NCBI RefSeq assembly: GCF_004138205.1
Contig: NZ_RXNQ01000012.1
Location: forward strand, 1-59,157
Direction of reading: 5' to 3'
DNA length: 59,157 bases
Origin: Pedobacter sp. SYP-B3415
Lineage (GTDB): Bacteria > Bacteroidota > Bacteroidia > Sphingobacteriales > Sphingobacteriaceae
Positions 37,689 through 45,946 of this stretch are shown piece after piece (position 1 is the stretch's first letter; every line of letters begins with the position of its first letter). Made by a program: the position numbers and the translations under genes. The notes under the pieces were generated by a model, which was given only the letters and a program-made list of their open reading frames with translations, ran no database searches and had not been told where the DNA came from.

Positions 37689-40061
37689 ATGATAAGATCT
37701 TTATTAACATTTATTTTTGCCGTATTTGCCGCGACAGCATTTGGTCAGAATGCCACACTCTCAGGAACTGTCTCGACAGCCGATGGCCATGTTGCGCCGG
37801 GCGTTACCGTAAGCCTGAAAGGTAAGGGTAATGCAACGAGTACAGATGCGGGGGGCAGATATACGCTTACCCGGATCAAACCTGGTTCTTACGTAATCAA
37901 AGTTTCTGCTATCGGCCTTAACAGTCAGGAAAAAACTATTGTCCTTGCTGATGGCGACCAGAAATCAATCGACTTCACGCTGCAGGAAGACAAACAGTTC
38001 CTTGACGAGGTGAACATTGCCGGCCGCCGCAGAACGCAGTCGCCAACACCTTCAAGTTCGCTGCGTCTGAATACACCCCTGCTTGAGGTTCCTCAAAACA
38101 TCCAGTTGGTCAGCTCAGCAGATCTTGCGCAACAGCAGGTTGTAAGCATGAGCGATGGCCTGATCAGGAACGTGAGTGGTGCCGTACGTGTTGAACACTG
38201 GGGAGACATGTATACCAACATCACCATGCGTGGCTCGCAGATCCAGGCATTCAGAAACGGCTTCAATGTCGTGGCTTCTTACTGGGGCCCATTGACAGAA
38301 GACATGAGCTTCGTAGATCATATTGAGTTTGTAAAAGGACCGGCTGGTTTTATGCTGGCAACCGGAGATCCGAGCGGCCTTTACAACGTGGTAACTAAAA
38401 AACCTACCGGACAGTCGAAAGGTGAGGCTACGGTAACTTTGGGTAGCTTTGACATGTTCCGTACAGCTATTGATCTGGATGGAAAGGCAACAAAAGACGG
38501 TAAACTGCTCTACCGTCTGAATATGGCCGGCCAGAACAAAAAGTCTTTCCGGGATTTTGAATTCAATAACCGGTACAGTTTTGCTCCGGTCATTTCATAT
38601 CAGCCTACTGAAAACACAAAAATCACCGCGGAATATACCTTGCAAAATGCTAAAATGAGTGAGGTAGGTTCATTCTATGTATTTGGGCCGGGGGGCTATG
38701 CTACGGCGCCCGCATCATTCACAATGACGAATGCGGGTATTCAGCCTACACGTATCAACGACCACAGTGCCTACCTGATGTTTGAGCAGAAGATGGGCCA
38801 GTCATGGAAACTTACAGCACAGGGTTCTTACTTCAATTACAACCAGGTCGGTACAAGCTCGTGGCCAAGCAAGGTAAATGCCGACGGGTCAATTATCAGA
38901 AATATGGCTATCTGGGATGCTGCCAGCGAAATGACCTTAGGTCAGTTATTTGCCACCGGAACAGCCATGACGGGCGGTGTGCAGCACCGTATCCTGGGCG
39001 GCTTTGACGTTGGCCGGAAAGACTATGAAGCAGACTGGGGACAATCGCACGATCTTGATATCGACTCTGATCCTTTTTACCTCAACAATCCAGACTATGG
39101 TATGCCGCCAAACGGTTTTGCAAACTTTGACCGCCAGACACCGCTTTCTGAGCGGGCCAAAACGGCAGGCGGCCTGATGGACCAGCGCTACGCGGCGGCC
39201 TACCTCCAGGATGAACTCGGTTTTTTTGACAACCGTCTGCGCTTAACGCTGGCCGGCCGGTATACCTGGGTAAAACAGTCTGCCTGGGGTGGCCCTGATC
39301 AACAAGCGAGGCACTTTACACCGCGCGCCGGATTAAGTTATTCTATAGACCGCAGCGCTTCGTTTTACGCTTTGTACGACCAGGCCTTTATTCCGCAAAA
39401 CGGTCAGCTGGCAGGCGGCGGGTCGGTTAAGCCCATTACCGGAAACAATATGGAACTCGGTTTGAAAAAAGACTGGTTCGATGGAAGCTGGAATACTTCA
39501 GTTTCTGTGTACCGGATCCTGAAGCAAAATGAACTCACAGCCGATCCGAACAGCTCGCCAAATTCCGGTCTGAGCATTGTACTCGGTGAAAAACGTGCCC
39601 AGGGTATCGAATTCGACGTTCGCGGAACCGTGTTAAACGGCCTTAAAATTACTGCAAACTATGCTTACACAGATTCGAAAGTAACCGAGCTGGCTCCCGG
39701 GGTAACCGGCATGAGCGTTGGCGATGTCGTTCCCGGCTTTGCGAAACACACTGCTAATGCCTGGGTTAGTTACAACCTGACCCGGGGTGCACTGAAAGGT
39801 ACCGGTATATCGGGCGGTGTAACCTATCTTGCCGATCGCGCTACTGATACCTGGAGTGTAGGTCTGCAACGCCTGCCCAATTACGTTAAGGTTGATGGCG
39901 GCCTGTTCTGGGAGAACAATAAAGTACGTATTAATGCGAATGTGTACAATCTGCTCGACGCTTACCTGTACAGCGGTTCATACTACTCCTGGCTGAGTGC
40001 CTACTATTGGCAGGCCGAAGCTCCGCGGAATTTCCGTCTCGGTGTTGCTTATAAATTTTAG
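37689..40061 (+). CDS. TonB-dependent siderophore receptor
   Basis: An outer-membrane ligand-gated porin of 790 residues. The signal peptide MIRSLLTFIFAVFAATAFG is followed by a carboxypeptidase-regulatory-like domain (ATLSGTVSTADGHVAPGVTV to residue about 95), a TonB-box region (FLDEVNIAGRRR), and the plug with QNIQLVSSADLAQQQVV, NITMRGSQIQAFRNGFN and VDHIEFVKGPAGFMLATGDPSG, typical of siderophore (FhuA/FpvA-type) receptors. A 22-strand barrel follows, ending in an aromatic residue (RLGVAYKF). The substrate is probably a ferric siderophore, and iron control is expected, but I found no convincing Fur box. No synthesis or inner-membrane uptake genes lie beside it; the next gene is an M28 peptidase. 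Confidence 0.9.
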   Translation: MIRSLLTFIFAVFAATAFGQNATLSGTVSTADGHVAPGVTVSLKGKGNATSTDAGGRYTLTRIKPGSYVIKVSAIGLNSQEKTIVLADGDQKSIDFTLQEDKQFLDEVNIAGRRRTQSPTPSSSLRLNTPLLEVPQNIQLVSSADLAQQQVVSMSDGLIRNVSGAVRVEHWGDMYTNITMRGSQIQAFRNGFNVVASYWGPLTEDMSFVDHIEFVKGPAGFMLATGDPSGLYNVVTKKPTGQSKGEATVTLGSFDMFRTAIDLDGKATKDGKLLYRLNMAGQNKKSFRDFEFNNRYSFAPVISYQPTENTKITAEYTLQNAKMSEVGSFYVFGPGGYATAPASFTMTNAGIQPTRINDHSAYLMFEQKMGQSWKLTAQGSYFNYNQVGTSSWPSKVNADGSIIRNMAIWDAASEMTLGQLFATGTAMTGGVQHRILGGFDVGRKDYEADWGQSHDLDIDSDPFYLNNPDYGMPPNGFANFDRQTPLSERAKTAGGLMDQRYAAAYLQDELGFFDNRLRLTLAGRYTWVKQSAWGGPDQQARHFTPRAGLSYSIDRSASFYALYDQAFIPQNGQLAGGGSVKPITGNNMELGLKKDWFDGSWNTSVSVYRILKQNELTADPNSSPNSGLSIVLGEKRAQGIEFDVRGTVLNGLKITANYAYTDSKVTELAPGVTGMSVGDVVPGFAKHTANAWVSYNLTRGALKGTGISGGVTYLADRATDTWSVGLQRLPNYVKVDGGLFWENNKVRINANVYNLLDAYLYSGSYYSWLSAYYWQAEAPRNFRLGVAYKF

Positions 40062-40160
40062 GGAATCCACCACCACCTGACAAACCGCTCAGGATATCCG
40101 CATAAAAGCTATTTTTTGCACGAGTGCTGCCAGACAGTATCTTAGCAGGAAATAGCTTCT

Positions 40161-41321
40161 ATGTTTTCCAGCACGCGCCTGTTTATATTTCTGTTTTTCT
40201 TATCGGCCACTCAGGCAATAGCCCAGGACCGGCCACAGACCATTGAACAGGTAAAGACGCTTAGCTCTGAAGCGTTCTGGGGGCGGGGCTATACCCGCGA
40301 TGGCATGAAAAAGGCAGCGGCATACATTGCAAAAAACCTTGAAAAGTCTGGTGTGGCACCAATGAATGGCCCCTCTTACCTGCAACATTTCAGCTACCCT
40401 GTGAATACCTTTCCTGGTGCCATGGAACTCCGGTTAAATGGCAAAAGTCTCGTTCCCGGCCTCGATTTCCTTGTGGGCAACGAAAGTACCGGACAGCGAA
40501 TTGAAAATGCATCGCTTGAAAAGAAAGACAGTGTAACCTATCTCTCAGCAGCGACGAAAACCATTTTTGTCCTTCAGAATAAGTTAACATGGTCTGTTTC
40601 CAGTTCCGTTGAGCCTTATACGGTTATCTATCTTGACAGAACACGTCTGAAAACAGAACCGGAAAATTTTTCAATGAATATTGAAAACCGGTTTCTTCCT
40701 GCGTTCGAGGCGGCAAATGTCTGCGGAATGGTCAGAGGAACGCGTCGGCCTGATTCTGTACTGGTATTGAGCGCACACTATGACCATCTGGGTAGTATGG
40801 GTAGTAACACATGGTTTCCCGGCGCGAATGACAACGCAAGTGGCGTGGCAACCCTGCTCAGTCTTGCAAGGCACTACGCAGAAAATCCGCCGGCATACAG
40901 CATCGCTTTTCTTTTCTTTGCAGGTGAAGAAGCCGGACTGATCGGTTCAAAGTACTTTACAGAGAATCCGCTCGTCCCTTTAAGTTCGATTCGATTTCTG
41001 CTTAACCTTGATCTGGTAGGCACCGGTGTTGACGGCGCGACCGTCGTGAATGCAACAGTTTACCCAGAGGCTTTTGCCGAATTGGAACGCATAAATAATT
41101 CTGGAAACCTGTTTTCAAAACTTGCCCGGCGCGGGAAGGCCGCGAACAGCGATCACTATCATTTCTCAGAGAAAAATGTGCCTGCCTTCTTCTTGTATAC
41201 CATGGGCGGTACGCAGGCCTATCATGATATAAACGACAAGGCCGAAACACTGCCAATGGGCAGCTATGAGCAGGTATTTAAGCTGATAACGGGCTTCTTT
41301 TCAGCGCAGATGGATCGCTGA
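40161..41321 (+). CDS. Exported M28-family zinc aminopeptidase
   Basis: A 386-residue secreted metallopeptidase. After the signal peptide (MFSSTRLFIFLFFLSATQA) comes an insertion-type domain and then the M28 catalytic core: VLVLSAHYDHLGSMG (His ligand), FPGANDNASGVATLL (bridging Asp), LFFAGEEAGLIGSKYF (catalytic Glu pair), LLNLDLVGTG (Asp ligand) and ANSDHYHFSEKNVPAFFL (last His). All five metal ligands are therefore present. It would release N-terminal residues from peptides in the periplasm or outside. It follows the TonB receptor by 100 bases, perhaps cotranscribed; no terminator is seen between them. The downstream oxidoreductase gene is convergent. Confidence 0.88.
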   Translation: MFSSTRLFIFLFFLSATQAIAQDRPQTIEQVKTLSSEAFWGRGYTRDGMKKAAAYIAKNLEKSGVAPMNGPSYLQHFSYPVNTFPGAMELRLNGKSLVPGLDFLVGNESTGQRIENASLEKKDSVTYLSAATKTIFVLQNKLTWSVSSSVEPYTVIYLDRTRLKTEPENFSMNIENRFLPAFEAANVCGMVRGTRRPDSVLVLSAHYDHLGSMGSNTWFPGANDNASGVATLLSLARHYAENPPAYSIAFLFFAGEEAGLIGSKYFTENPLVPLSSIRFLLNLDLVGTGVDGATVVNATVYPEAFAELERINNSGNLFSKLARRGKAANSDHYHFSEKNVPAFFLYTMGGTQAYHDINDKAETLPMGSYEQVFKLITGFFSAQMDR

Positions 41322-41376
41322 CCGCCACTGCAACTAACAATCTGAAGTTAGGGCAATATGATGCCTCAATCCGCTA

Positions 41377-42378
41377 CTAAAGAAACAATTTCGCTAATAA
41401 TTCGTAAGACGACAGCCTGTCTTCAAAATGTTCGGTGATGGTAACGGCCATTAACTCGTCAACCTGATATGCTTCTGCCAGCTCCGTTAAACGTTCCTTT
41501 ACCTCTTCAGGTGTTCCGCTCACCATGCGTTGTTTATTATAATCAATACGCTCCTGTTCGGCGGGTGTATAGACTACATCTCTGATATCATCAAAACCAA
41601 AAGAGCTTAAACCCTGACCTTTCTCAAGCTGAAGGAAGCGATGTGCCATCAGCGCCGATTGTTGTCTTACTTTCTCCTCATCCTCCGAGCAAAAAACAAA
41701 CAGGGCTGCATTGGCCTGGGGCGCTGCAAGATCTGCCGAAGGCCGGAAATGTTCGCGATAATACTGGACAGCCTGAGGGCCCCCGTTCGGATTGATAAAA
41801 TGTGCAAATGAAAAGCCCATACCAAAATGCGCCGCGAAAAGCGCGCTTTGGCCGCTGCTGCTTAAGATCCATTGGGCCGGAACCGTTTCTGCTACCGGAA
41901 TCGCTTTGACCCTGCCATTCAGATTGCCCTGGTCAGGAATATCATGAAAAAAGTTTCCAAGATCGTTTAGCTGTGCAACGAAATCCTGCTCACTGAAATT
42001 GTTCGAAGGATTTAGCATTGACGCGGTGATGCGATCTGTTCCGGGTGCACGGCCTATACCAAGATCGATCCGGCCGGGATGCATCGTCTCCAGCAATCGG
42101 AAACTTTCTGCAACTTTTAATGCGCTATGGTTGGGCAGCATGATTCCGCCTGAACCAAGCCGGATCCTGCTCGTGTGGTTAGCCAGATGTGCGATAAGGA
42201 TTTCAGGGGTAGAGCCGGCCAGGCTACCCGTATTGTGGTGTTCAGACACCCAGAACCGATGGTAACCTAACCCTTCTGTATGCTGCGCCAACAGTGTAGT
42301 TTCTTCAATTGCGCGACGGGCCGTGGCACTTTTACGCACCGGCGACTGGTCCAGTACACTAAGCTTTATCTTCTGCAT
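41377..42378 (-). CDS. Luciferase-like (LLM class) flavin-dependent oxidoreductase
   Basis: A 333-residue TIM-barrel monooxygenase of the bacterial luciferase family. Typical segments: KLSVLDQSPVRKSATARRAI, TEGLGYHRFWVSEHHNTGSL, HTSRIRLGSGGIMLPNHSAL, MHPGRIDLGIGRAPGTD, and WILSSSGQSALFAAHFGMG. The closest familiar group is the MsnO8/YhbW-type LLM proteins. It should use FMNH2 and oxygen, but no flavin reductase is adjacent and the substrate is unknown. The ATG at 42378 is chosen over the upstream TTG, which would lie next to the -7 element. That element is three bases from the ATG. Confidence 0.88.
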   Translation of the reverse strand: MQKIKLSVLDQSPVRKSATARRAIEETTLLAQHTEGLGYHRFWVSEHHNTGSLAGSTPEILIAHLANHTSRIRLGSGGIMLPNHSALKVAESFRLLETMHPGRIDLGIGRAPGTDRITASMLNPSNNFSEQDFVAQLNDLGNFFHDIPDQGNLNGRVKAIPVAETVPAQWILSSSGQSALFAAHFGMGFSFAHFINPNGGPQAVQYYREHFRPSADLAAPQANAALFVFCSEDEEKVRQQSALMAHRFLQLEKGQGLSSFGFDDIRDVVYTPAEQERIDYNKQRMVSGTPEEVKERLTELAEAYQVDELMAVTITEHFEDRLSSYELLAKLFL

Positions 42379-42381
42379 ATT

Positions 42382-42389
42382 CAAATATA
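42382..42389 (-). promoter_or_regulatory. -7 promoter element of the luciferase-like gene, three bases before the ATG
   Basis: On the minus strand TATATTTG fits TAnnTTTG exactly and is followed by AAT and the ATG at 42378, the same spacing as at pnuC and yicC. A leaderless mRNA is implied if this element is used. Confidence 0.5.
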
Positions 42390-42441
42390 CAGTGACCAGA
42401 CCAGCTGTCAGGTCCGGGAGCGTTTTTTGACTTTTCGTCTG

Positions 42442-43368
42442 TCAGAATTTGACGGTTTGCTGATCTGACACCAAACCGGCTGAATGCATGATATGGACCA
42501 GCACTTCGGCGAATGCTTTGGAATATTTTTTCTCAGGATCAAGGTCGGGATCCAGGATGGTCACCTCAATTCCCGCACAGCGCGGATCGGCAATGAGCGT
42601 TACGAGCAACTCTTCAAGCTCGTCGTAACGCAGGCCGCCTTCCTGCGGGCTGTCTACAGCCGGCATTAACAGGTTATCGAGTACATCAGCATCCAGATGA
42701 ATAAAAAAACGTTGTGCCTGCTTTTCGGTTACAAAGTCGATAAATGCGGATGCGCAAACGGTGATTCCCATTTCACGTAAACCCGGCAGATCCAGGTAGG
42801 TCATTCCGGATTTCTCCATGGGTGCGAGGTACTCAGCGTCAAAGTACCTGTTGCCCACGCACCAGGTCAGGTTTTCCTGAAAGTAAGGACCCAGGCCGTT
42901 TATCGAGCTAAGAAGTGCCGGCCCATGCCCGGTTACAAGCGCAAGGTCCATGCCTGCAGCGCCGCCGGTAGCAGAAGCCTCTGGCGTTACAAAATCAGTA
43001 TGGCCATCCAGAAAAAACAGGGCACAGTTCGCCAGACGCCTTAACGCCAGGGCACTTCCAATAAGTATACTGCAATCTCCGCCAATAATGAAACAGAAGG
43101 TGCCCGCTTGCAGCGGATCTGCCAGCACCGCTGCCTGCTGTAATGCATAACTGCGGATGGCCGGCGCATTTCTGATGCCTGTTGCAGGATCGAGGTCCAT
43201 TGTATATGGGAGTCCGGGCAGGGTTGTAACGGCAGCCGGATGCAGGGCCTCATGCAGTCCGACTTCGCGCAGGCGTGCAGTCAGCCGTGCAACACCAGGC
43301 TCCCGGTCGGCAAGTTGCTTTAATCCGAGGTTACTCGGAAACTCAAAGATATGAAGCTTCCTTTTCAT
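42442..43368 (-). CDS. Arginase/ureohydrolase-family protein with a Cys-substituted metal site
   Basis: A 308-residue protein with the ureohydrolase fold. Metal motifs: FCFIIGGDCSILIG where arginases have GGDHS, so the first histidine ligand is Cys; FFLDGHTDF for DAHxD; and FIHLDADVLDNLL for the SxDxD motif. Five of six usual ligands remain. GGDCS occurs in several uncharacterised arginase-family proteins as I recall, so this is probably a distinct subfamily and not a plain arginase. Activity on arginine, agmatine or formiminoglutamate cannot be assigned. It overlaps the methyltransferase gene by 26 bases, so both are coupled and may act on the same small molecule. Confidence 0.82.
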   Translation of the reverse strand: MKRKLHIFEFPSNLGLKQLADREPGVARLTARLREVGLHEALHPAAVTTLPGLPYTMDLDPATGIRNAPAIRSYALQQAAVLADPLQAGTFCFIIGGDCSILIGSALALRRLANCALFFLDGHTDFVTPEASATGGAAGMDLALVTGHGPALLSSINGLGPYFQENLTWCVGNRYFDAEYLAPMEKSGMTYLDLPGLREMGITVCASAFIDFVTEKQAQRFFIHLDADVLDNLLMPAVDSPQEGGLRYDELEELLVTLIADPRCAGIEVTILDPDLDPEKKYSKAFAEVLVHIMHSAGLVSDQQTVKF

Positions 43369-44056
43369 CGGTCTTCAGTGTCAGTTGAACCAGAAACTGA
43401 TCCTCACCATCATCAAAAAGGATTTCACAATTCCAGCCGGCGGCATTTGCAAGTTTTTTCAGCAGGTCCTGATCCAAATAAAGCCAGTTAAACCAGCTGC
43501 CTTTTTCGCCTTTGTATGTGTACTGGTAGGAAATTTCCCCATAGTACGCCGAAGCCGGCATATCCAGGTCATCGTAAAGATAGCGGATATCGGAAGAGTC
43601 AAAAATTACTTGTCCGCCAGGAGCAAGCAAAGCAGGTATATGACGGAGAAAATCGTTGAAACCGTTAACAGTACCACAGAGGCCAATGCCATTCATGAGC
43701 AGCAGCAGGGTATCGAACTTCCTACCCTTATACCGGAAGACATCCCCCTGAAGGGCTTTTTTCACTTTACGTTTCTTCATGACCTCCACACATCCTTCAG
43801 ATACATCAATGGCTGTCACATCTTTTCCGTCGCGCTGCAGCGCAAGCGCATGACTACCTGCGCCTGCGCCGATATCAAGAATGCTGCCGCGACACATGCG
43901 CATAGCAATCAGCTCAAGCTGCGGCATTTCGTTCTTCTTCCGAAAGAAAACATCAACGGGCATTTCTTCCGGTTCGCCGTAAGAGTTATTCAACCACAAG
44001 GTTTCCGCATGGCCTGTTGTATAAAAATCGAGAAGGGCTTTACCGTAAACGTCCAT
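43343..44056 (-). CDS. Class I SAM-dependent methyltransferase
   Basis: A 237-residue Rossmann-fold methyltransferase. Motif I is GSILDIGAGAGSHALALQRDG, then VTAIDVSEGCVEVMKKR with the acidic residue that holds the ribose, GDVFRYKGRKFDTLLLLMNGIG as motif II region, and LAPGGQVIFDSSDIRYLY as motif III. The substrate cannot be inferred. The start MDVYGKALLDFY (ATG 44056) is preferred because the longer frame adds residues without family character. Its 3' end overlaps the arginase-fold gene by 26 bases, and the MBL nuclease gene ends upstream by 70 bases on the same strand. Confidence 0.8.
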   Translation of the reverse strand: MDVYGKALLDFYTTGHAETLWLNNSYGEPEEMPVDVFFRKKNEMPQLELIAMRMCRGSILDIGAGAGSHALALQRDGKDVTAIDVSEGCVEVMKKRKVKKALQGDVFRYKGRKFDTLLLLMNGIGLCGTVNGFNDFLRHIPALLAPGGQVIFDSSDIRYLYDDLDMPASAYYGEISYQYTYKGEKGSWFNWLYLDQDLLKKLANAAGWNCEILFDDGEDQFLVQLTLKTDEKEASYL

Positions 44057-44126
44057 GCTGTAAAGATGAGGATTGTTTATGGAAAATAACGCGTGCACCG
44101 GCGTACGCACGGCGCGGCGCTAAAAA

Positions 44127-45527
44127 CTATGAACCGGCCTGGAGCTCGAAGCGTTCGTGGTACTCCGGAATAGTAATATGTTTAAACCCTTTGTCGCGCA
44201 GGCGCTGGGCAAAATTTTGCTGCACATCGTATTCCCCGTGTACCAGAAACAGCTGCCTCACCTTTTCGGGTTCCTGGCAGGCGAGGAAGTGAAGCAGATC
44301 TTCATAATCGCCATGGGCGCTCATCGATTTGATAGCACCTACTTCTGCCTGGACCTGAAAATGTTCGCCAAAAATGTCGACTTCCTTTTCGCCGGCTATG
44401 AGGCGGCCACCCAGCGATGTAGGCTCGCAATAGCCCACAAGCAAAATGGTGTTTTTTCTGTTGCTGATGCAATTTCTGATATGGTGTTTAACCCTTCCGG
44501 CTTCAGCCATACCAGAGGCAGAGATTACAACACATGGTCTCGGGTCTGCGGTCAGCGCCTTTGATTCTTCAACACGTTCGATAAATTTCAGCCCCTTGAA
44601 AGAGAACGGATCGTCGTCGCGCTTCATGACCTCTTTCACGCCGTTGTTGTAAACTTCAGGATGATCTTTAAGCACTTCTGTTGCCTGAAGCGACAGCGGA
44701 CTATCTACGAAGTATGGAACATCGGGAAGTTTACCCTTCAGTTCCAGCCCGTTCAGCGCATACAGTACCTCCTGTGTACGGCCTACGCTGAAAGCAGGTA
44801 TGATCAGTTTGCCTTTCTTGACCTCGCAGGTTTGCCTGATGTATTCCAGCAATGCGTTTTCAATCGGCTCGAGGTCTTTATGCAGACTGTCACCATATGT
44901 CGATTCCATGATGATGTAATCGGCCTGTGAAAATTGCTGCGGGCTCTTCAACAGAAGATCGCCATAGCGGCCAACATCGCCGCTGAACGACAGGCGCGTC
45001 GTCTTTCCGTCTTCGTTAATCGATAAGTGCACGGCGGCGCTTCCAACCACATGGCCAACATCCGTAAACCGCAGCGAGATGGAATCATTGATTTTAAAAT
45101 CTGTATTGTAATCAACAATCTTGAAGAGCGACATCGTTTTATTCACGTCTTCTTCGGTATATAGTGGTTCCTCCTGCTGCTTACTTTTCCGGTTATGGTA
45201 TTCAGCGTCCTGCTCCTGGATCCGTGCAGAATCAAGCAGAAGGATTCTGCACAATGCCATAGTGGGGGCGGTGGCGAATATCCGGCCATCAAAACCTTCT
45301 GAAACCAGTCGCGGCAGAAGGCCGCAATGGTCAATGTGCGCATGGCTAAGTACAACATAATCTACCCGCGCGGGGTTAAAGCCAAAGTAGCCATTCAATT
45401 TGTCGGTTACCTGGCCCATGCCCTGGAACATTCCGCAATCGAGCAGAACCGACGTTCCGTCGTTAAGTTCGAGCAGGTGTTTGCTGCCCGTAACGGTGCG
45501 GGCAGCACCATGAAAAGTTAGATGCAT
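44127..45527 (-). CDS. MBL-fold beta-CASP nuclease (RNA-specificity type)
   Basis: A 466-residue metallo-beta-lactamase-fold protein of the CPSF73/YSH1-like group. Motifs: YVVLSHAHIDHCGLLPRLV (HxHxDH), FTDVGHVVGSAAVHL, LSFSGDVGRYG, YIIMESTYGDSLH, then the beta-CASP domain with RTQEVLYALNGL, PCVVISASGMAEAGRVKHHI and the C-terminal RNA-specificity segment IKSMSAHGDYEDLLHFL and LVHGEYDVQQNFAQRL. It probably acts as an RNA endo- or 5' exonuclease. An intrinsic hairpin separates it from the YtxH gene upstream on the same strand. Length is typical for bacterial members. Confidence 0.9.
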   Translation of the reverse strand: MHLTFHGAARTVTGSKHLLELNDGTSVLLDCGMFQGMGQVTDKLNGYFGFNPARVDYVVLSHAHIDHCGLLPRLVSEGFDGRIFATAPTMALCRILLLDSARIQEQDAEYHNRKSKQQEEPLYTEEDVNKTMSLFKIVDYNTDFKINDSISLRFTDVGHVVGSAAVHLSINEDGKTTRLSFSGDVGRYGDLLLKSPQQFSQADYIIMESTYGDSLHKDLEPIENALLEYIRQTCEVKKGKLIIPAFSVGRTQEVLYALNGLELKGKLPDVPYFVDSPLSLQATEVLKDHPEVYNNGVKEVMKRDDDPFSFKGLKFIERVEESKALTADPRPCVVISASGMAEAGRVKHHIRNCISNRKNTILLVGYCEPTSLGGRLIAGEKEVDIFGEHFQVQAEVGAIKSMSAHGDYEDLLHFLACQEPEKVRQLFLVHGEYDVQQNFAQRLRDKGFKHITIPEYHERFELQAGS

Positions 45528-45550
45528 ATATGGTTAAATAGGTGGCAAAG

Positions 45551-45582
45551 AAAAAGAGAAACCTGGATGGATTTCTCTTTTT
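45551..45582 (-). terminator. AT-rich hairpin after the YtxH gene
   Basis: AAAAAGAGAAA (45551-45561) and TTTCTCTTTTT (45572-45582) form an 11-bp perfect stem around a 10-base loop, and on the minus strand TTTTT precedes further pyrimidines. The stem is AT-rich, so termination may be partial. The following MBL gene starts 24 bases later. Confidence 0.6.
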
Positions 45583-45603
45583 CTGAAGTTGATCAGTGTT
45601 TTT

Positions 45604-45843
45604 TTAAGCTTTCAGATCGCTGTATTTATCTTTTGCTTTGTCGGCAACATCACTTGCAGCAGATGTAACTTTGTCTGCAAGGTGTGAGATTTTATCTTTT
45701 GAAGAATCAAAAAGGTCGCAGAACCAGTCGCTTACCTTTGATGTTATATTATCATTCTTACTTGTTGTGATCAACAGTGCGGCCACTGCACCCAGAGCGG
45801 CTCCGGCCAGTACGCCAGTAAGTATTTTTGTTTCCTTTGTCAT
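45604..45843 (-). CDS. YtxH-domain protein
   Basis: A 79-residue membrane-anchored protein. It starts MTKETKILTGVLAGAALGA, with a glycine/alanine-rich membrane helix, followed by SDWFCDLFDSSKDKISHLAD and a Lys/Ala/Asp-rich amphipathic helix. This is the YtxH (gas-vesicle GvpP-like) architecture, common in stress-related small proteins; the specific role is unknown. The in-frame TTG six bases earlier is a less likely start than this ATG. The gene sits between the SNF2 helicase gene and the MBL nuclease gene on the same strand. Confidence 0.8.
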   Translation of the reverse strand: MTKETKILTGVLAGAALGAVAALLITTSKNDNITSKVSDWFCDLFDSSKDKISHLADKVTSAASDVADKAKDKYSDLKA

Positions 45844-45946
45844 AACCAAATATTTTAGAATTCCTTATTTAGCAAACAACATTGTCTTCAAAAGGTTCTG
45901 GGCATCTTCTTTTTTTAAGTTTCAGCAGCATACTCCGGCTCAATGC

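Noticed and set aside
42442..43368. Calling the ureohydrolase-fold gene an arginase that would drain the arginine operon product
   Set aside because: The GGDHS histidine is Cys and the active-site signature is non-standard, so arginase activity is not supported by sequence.
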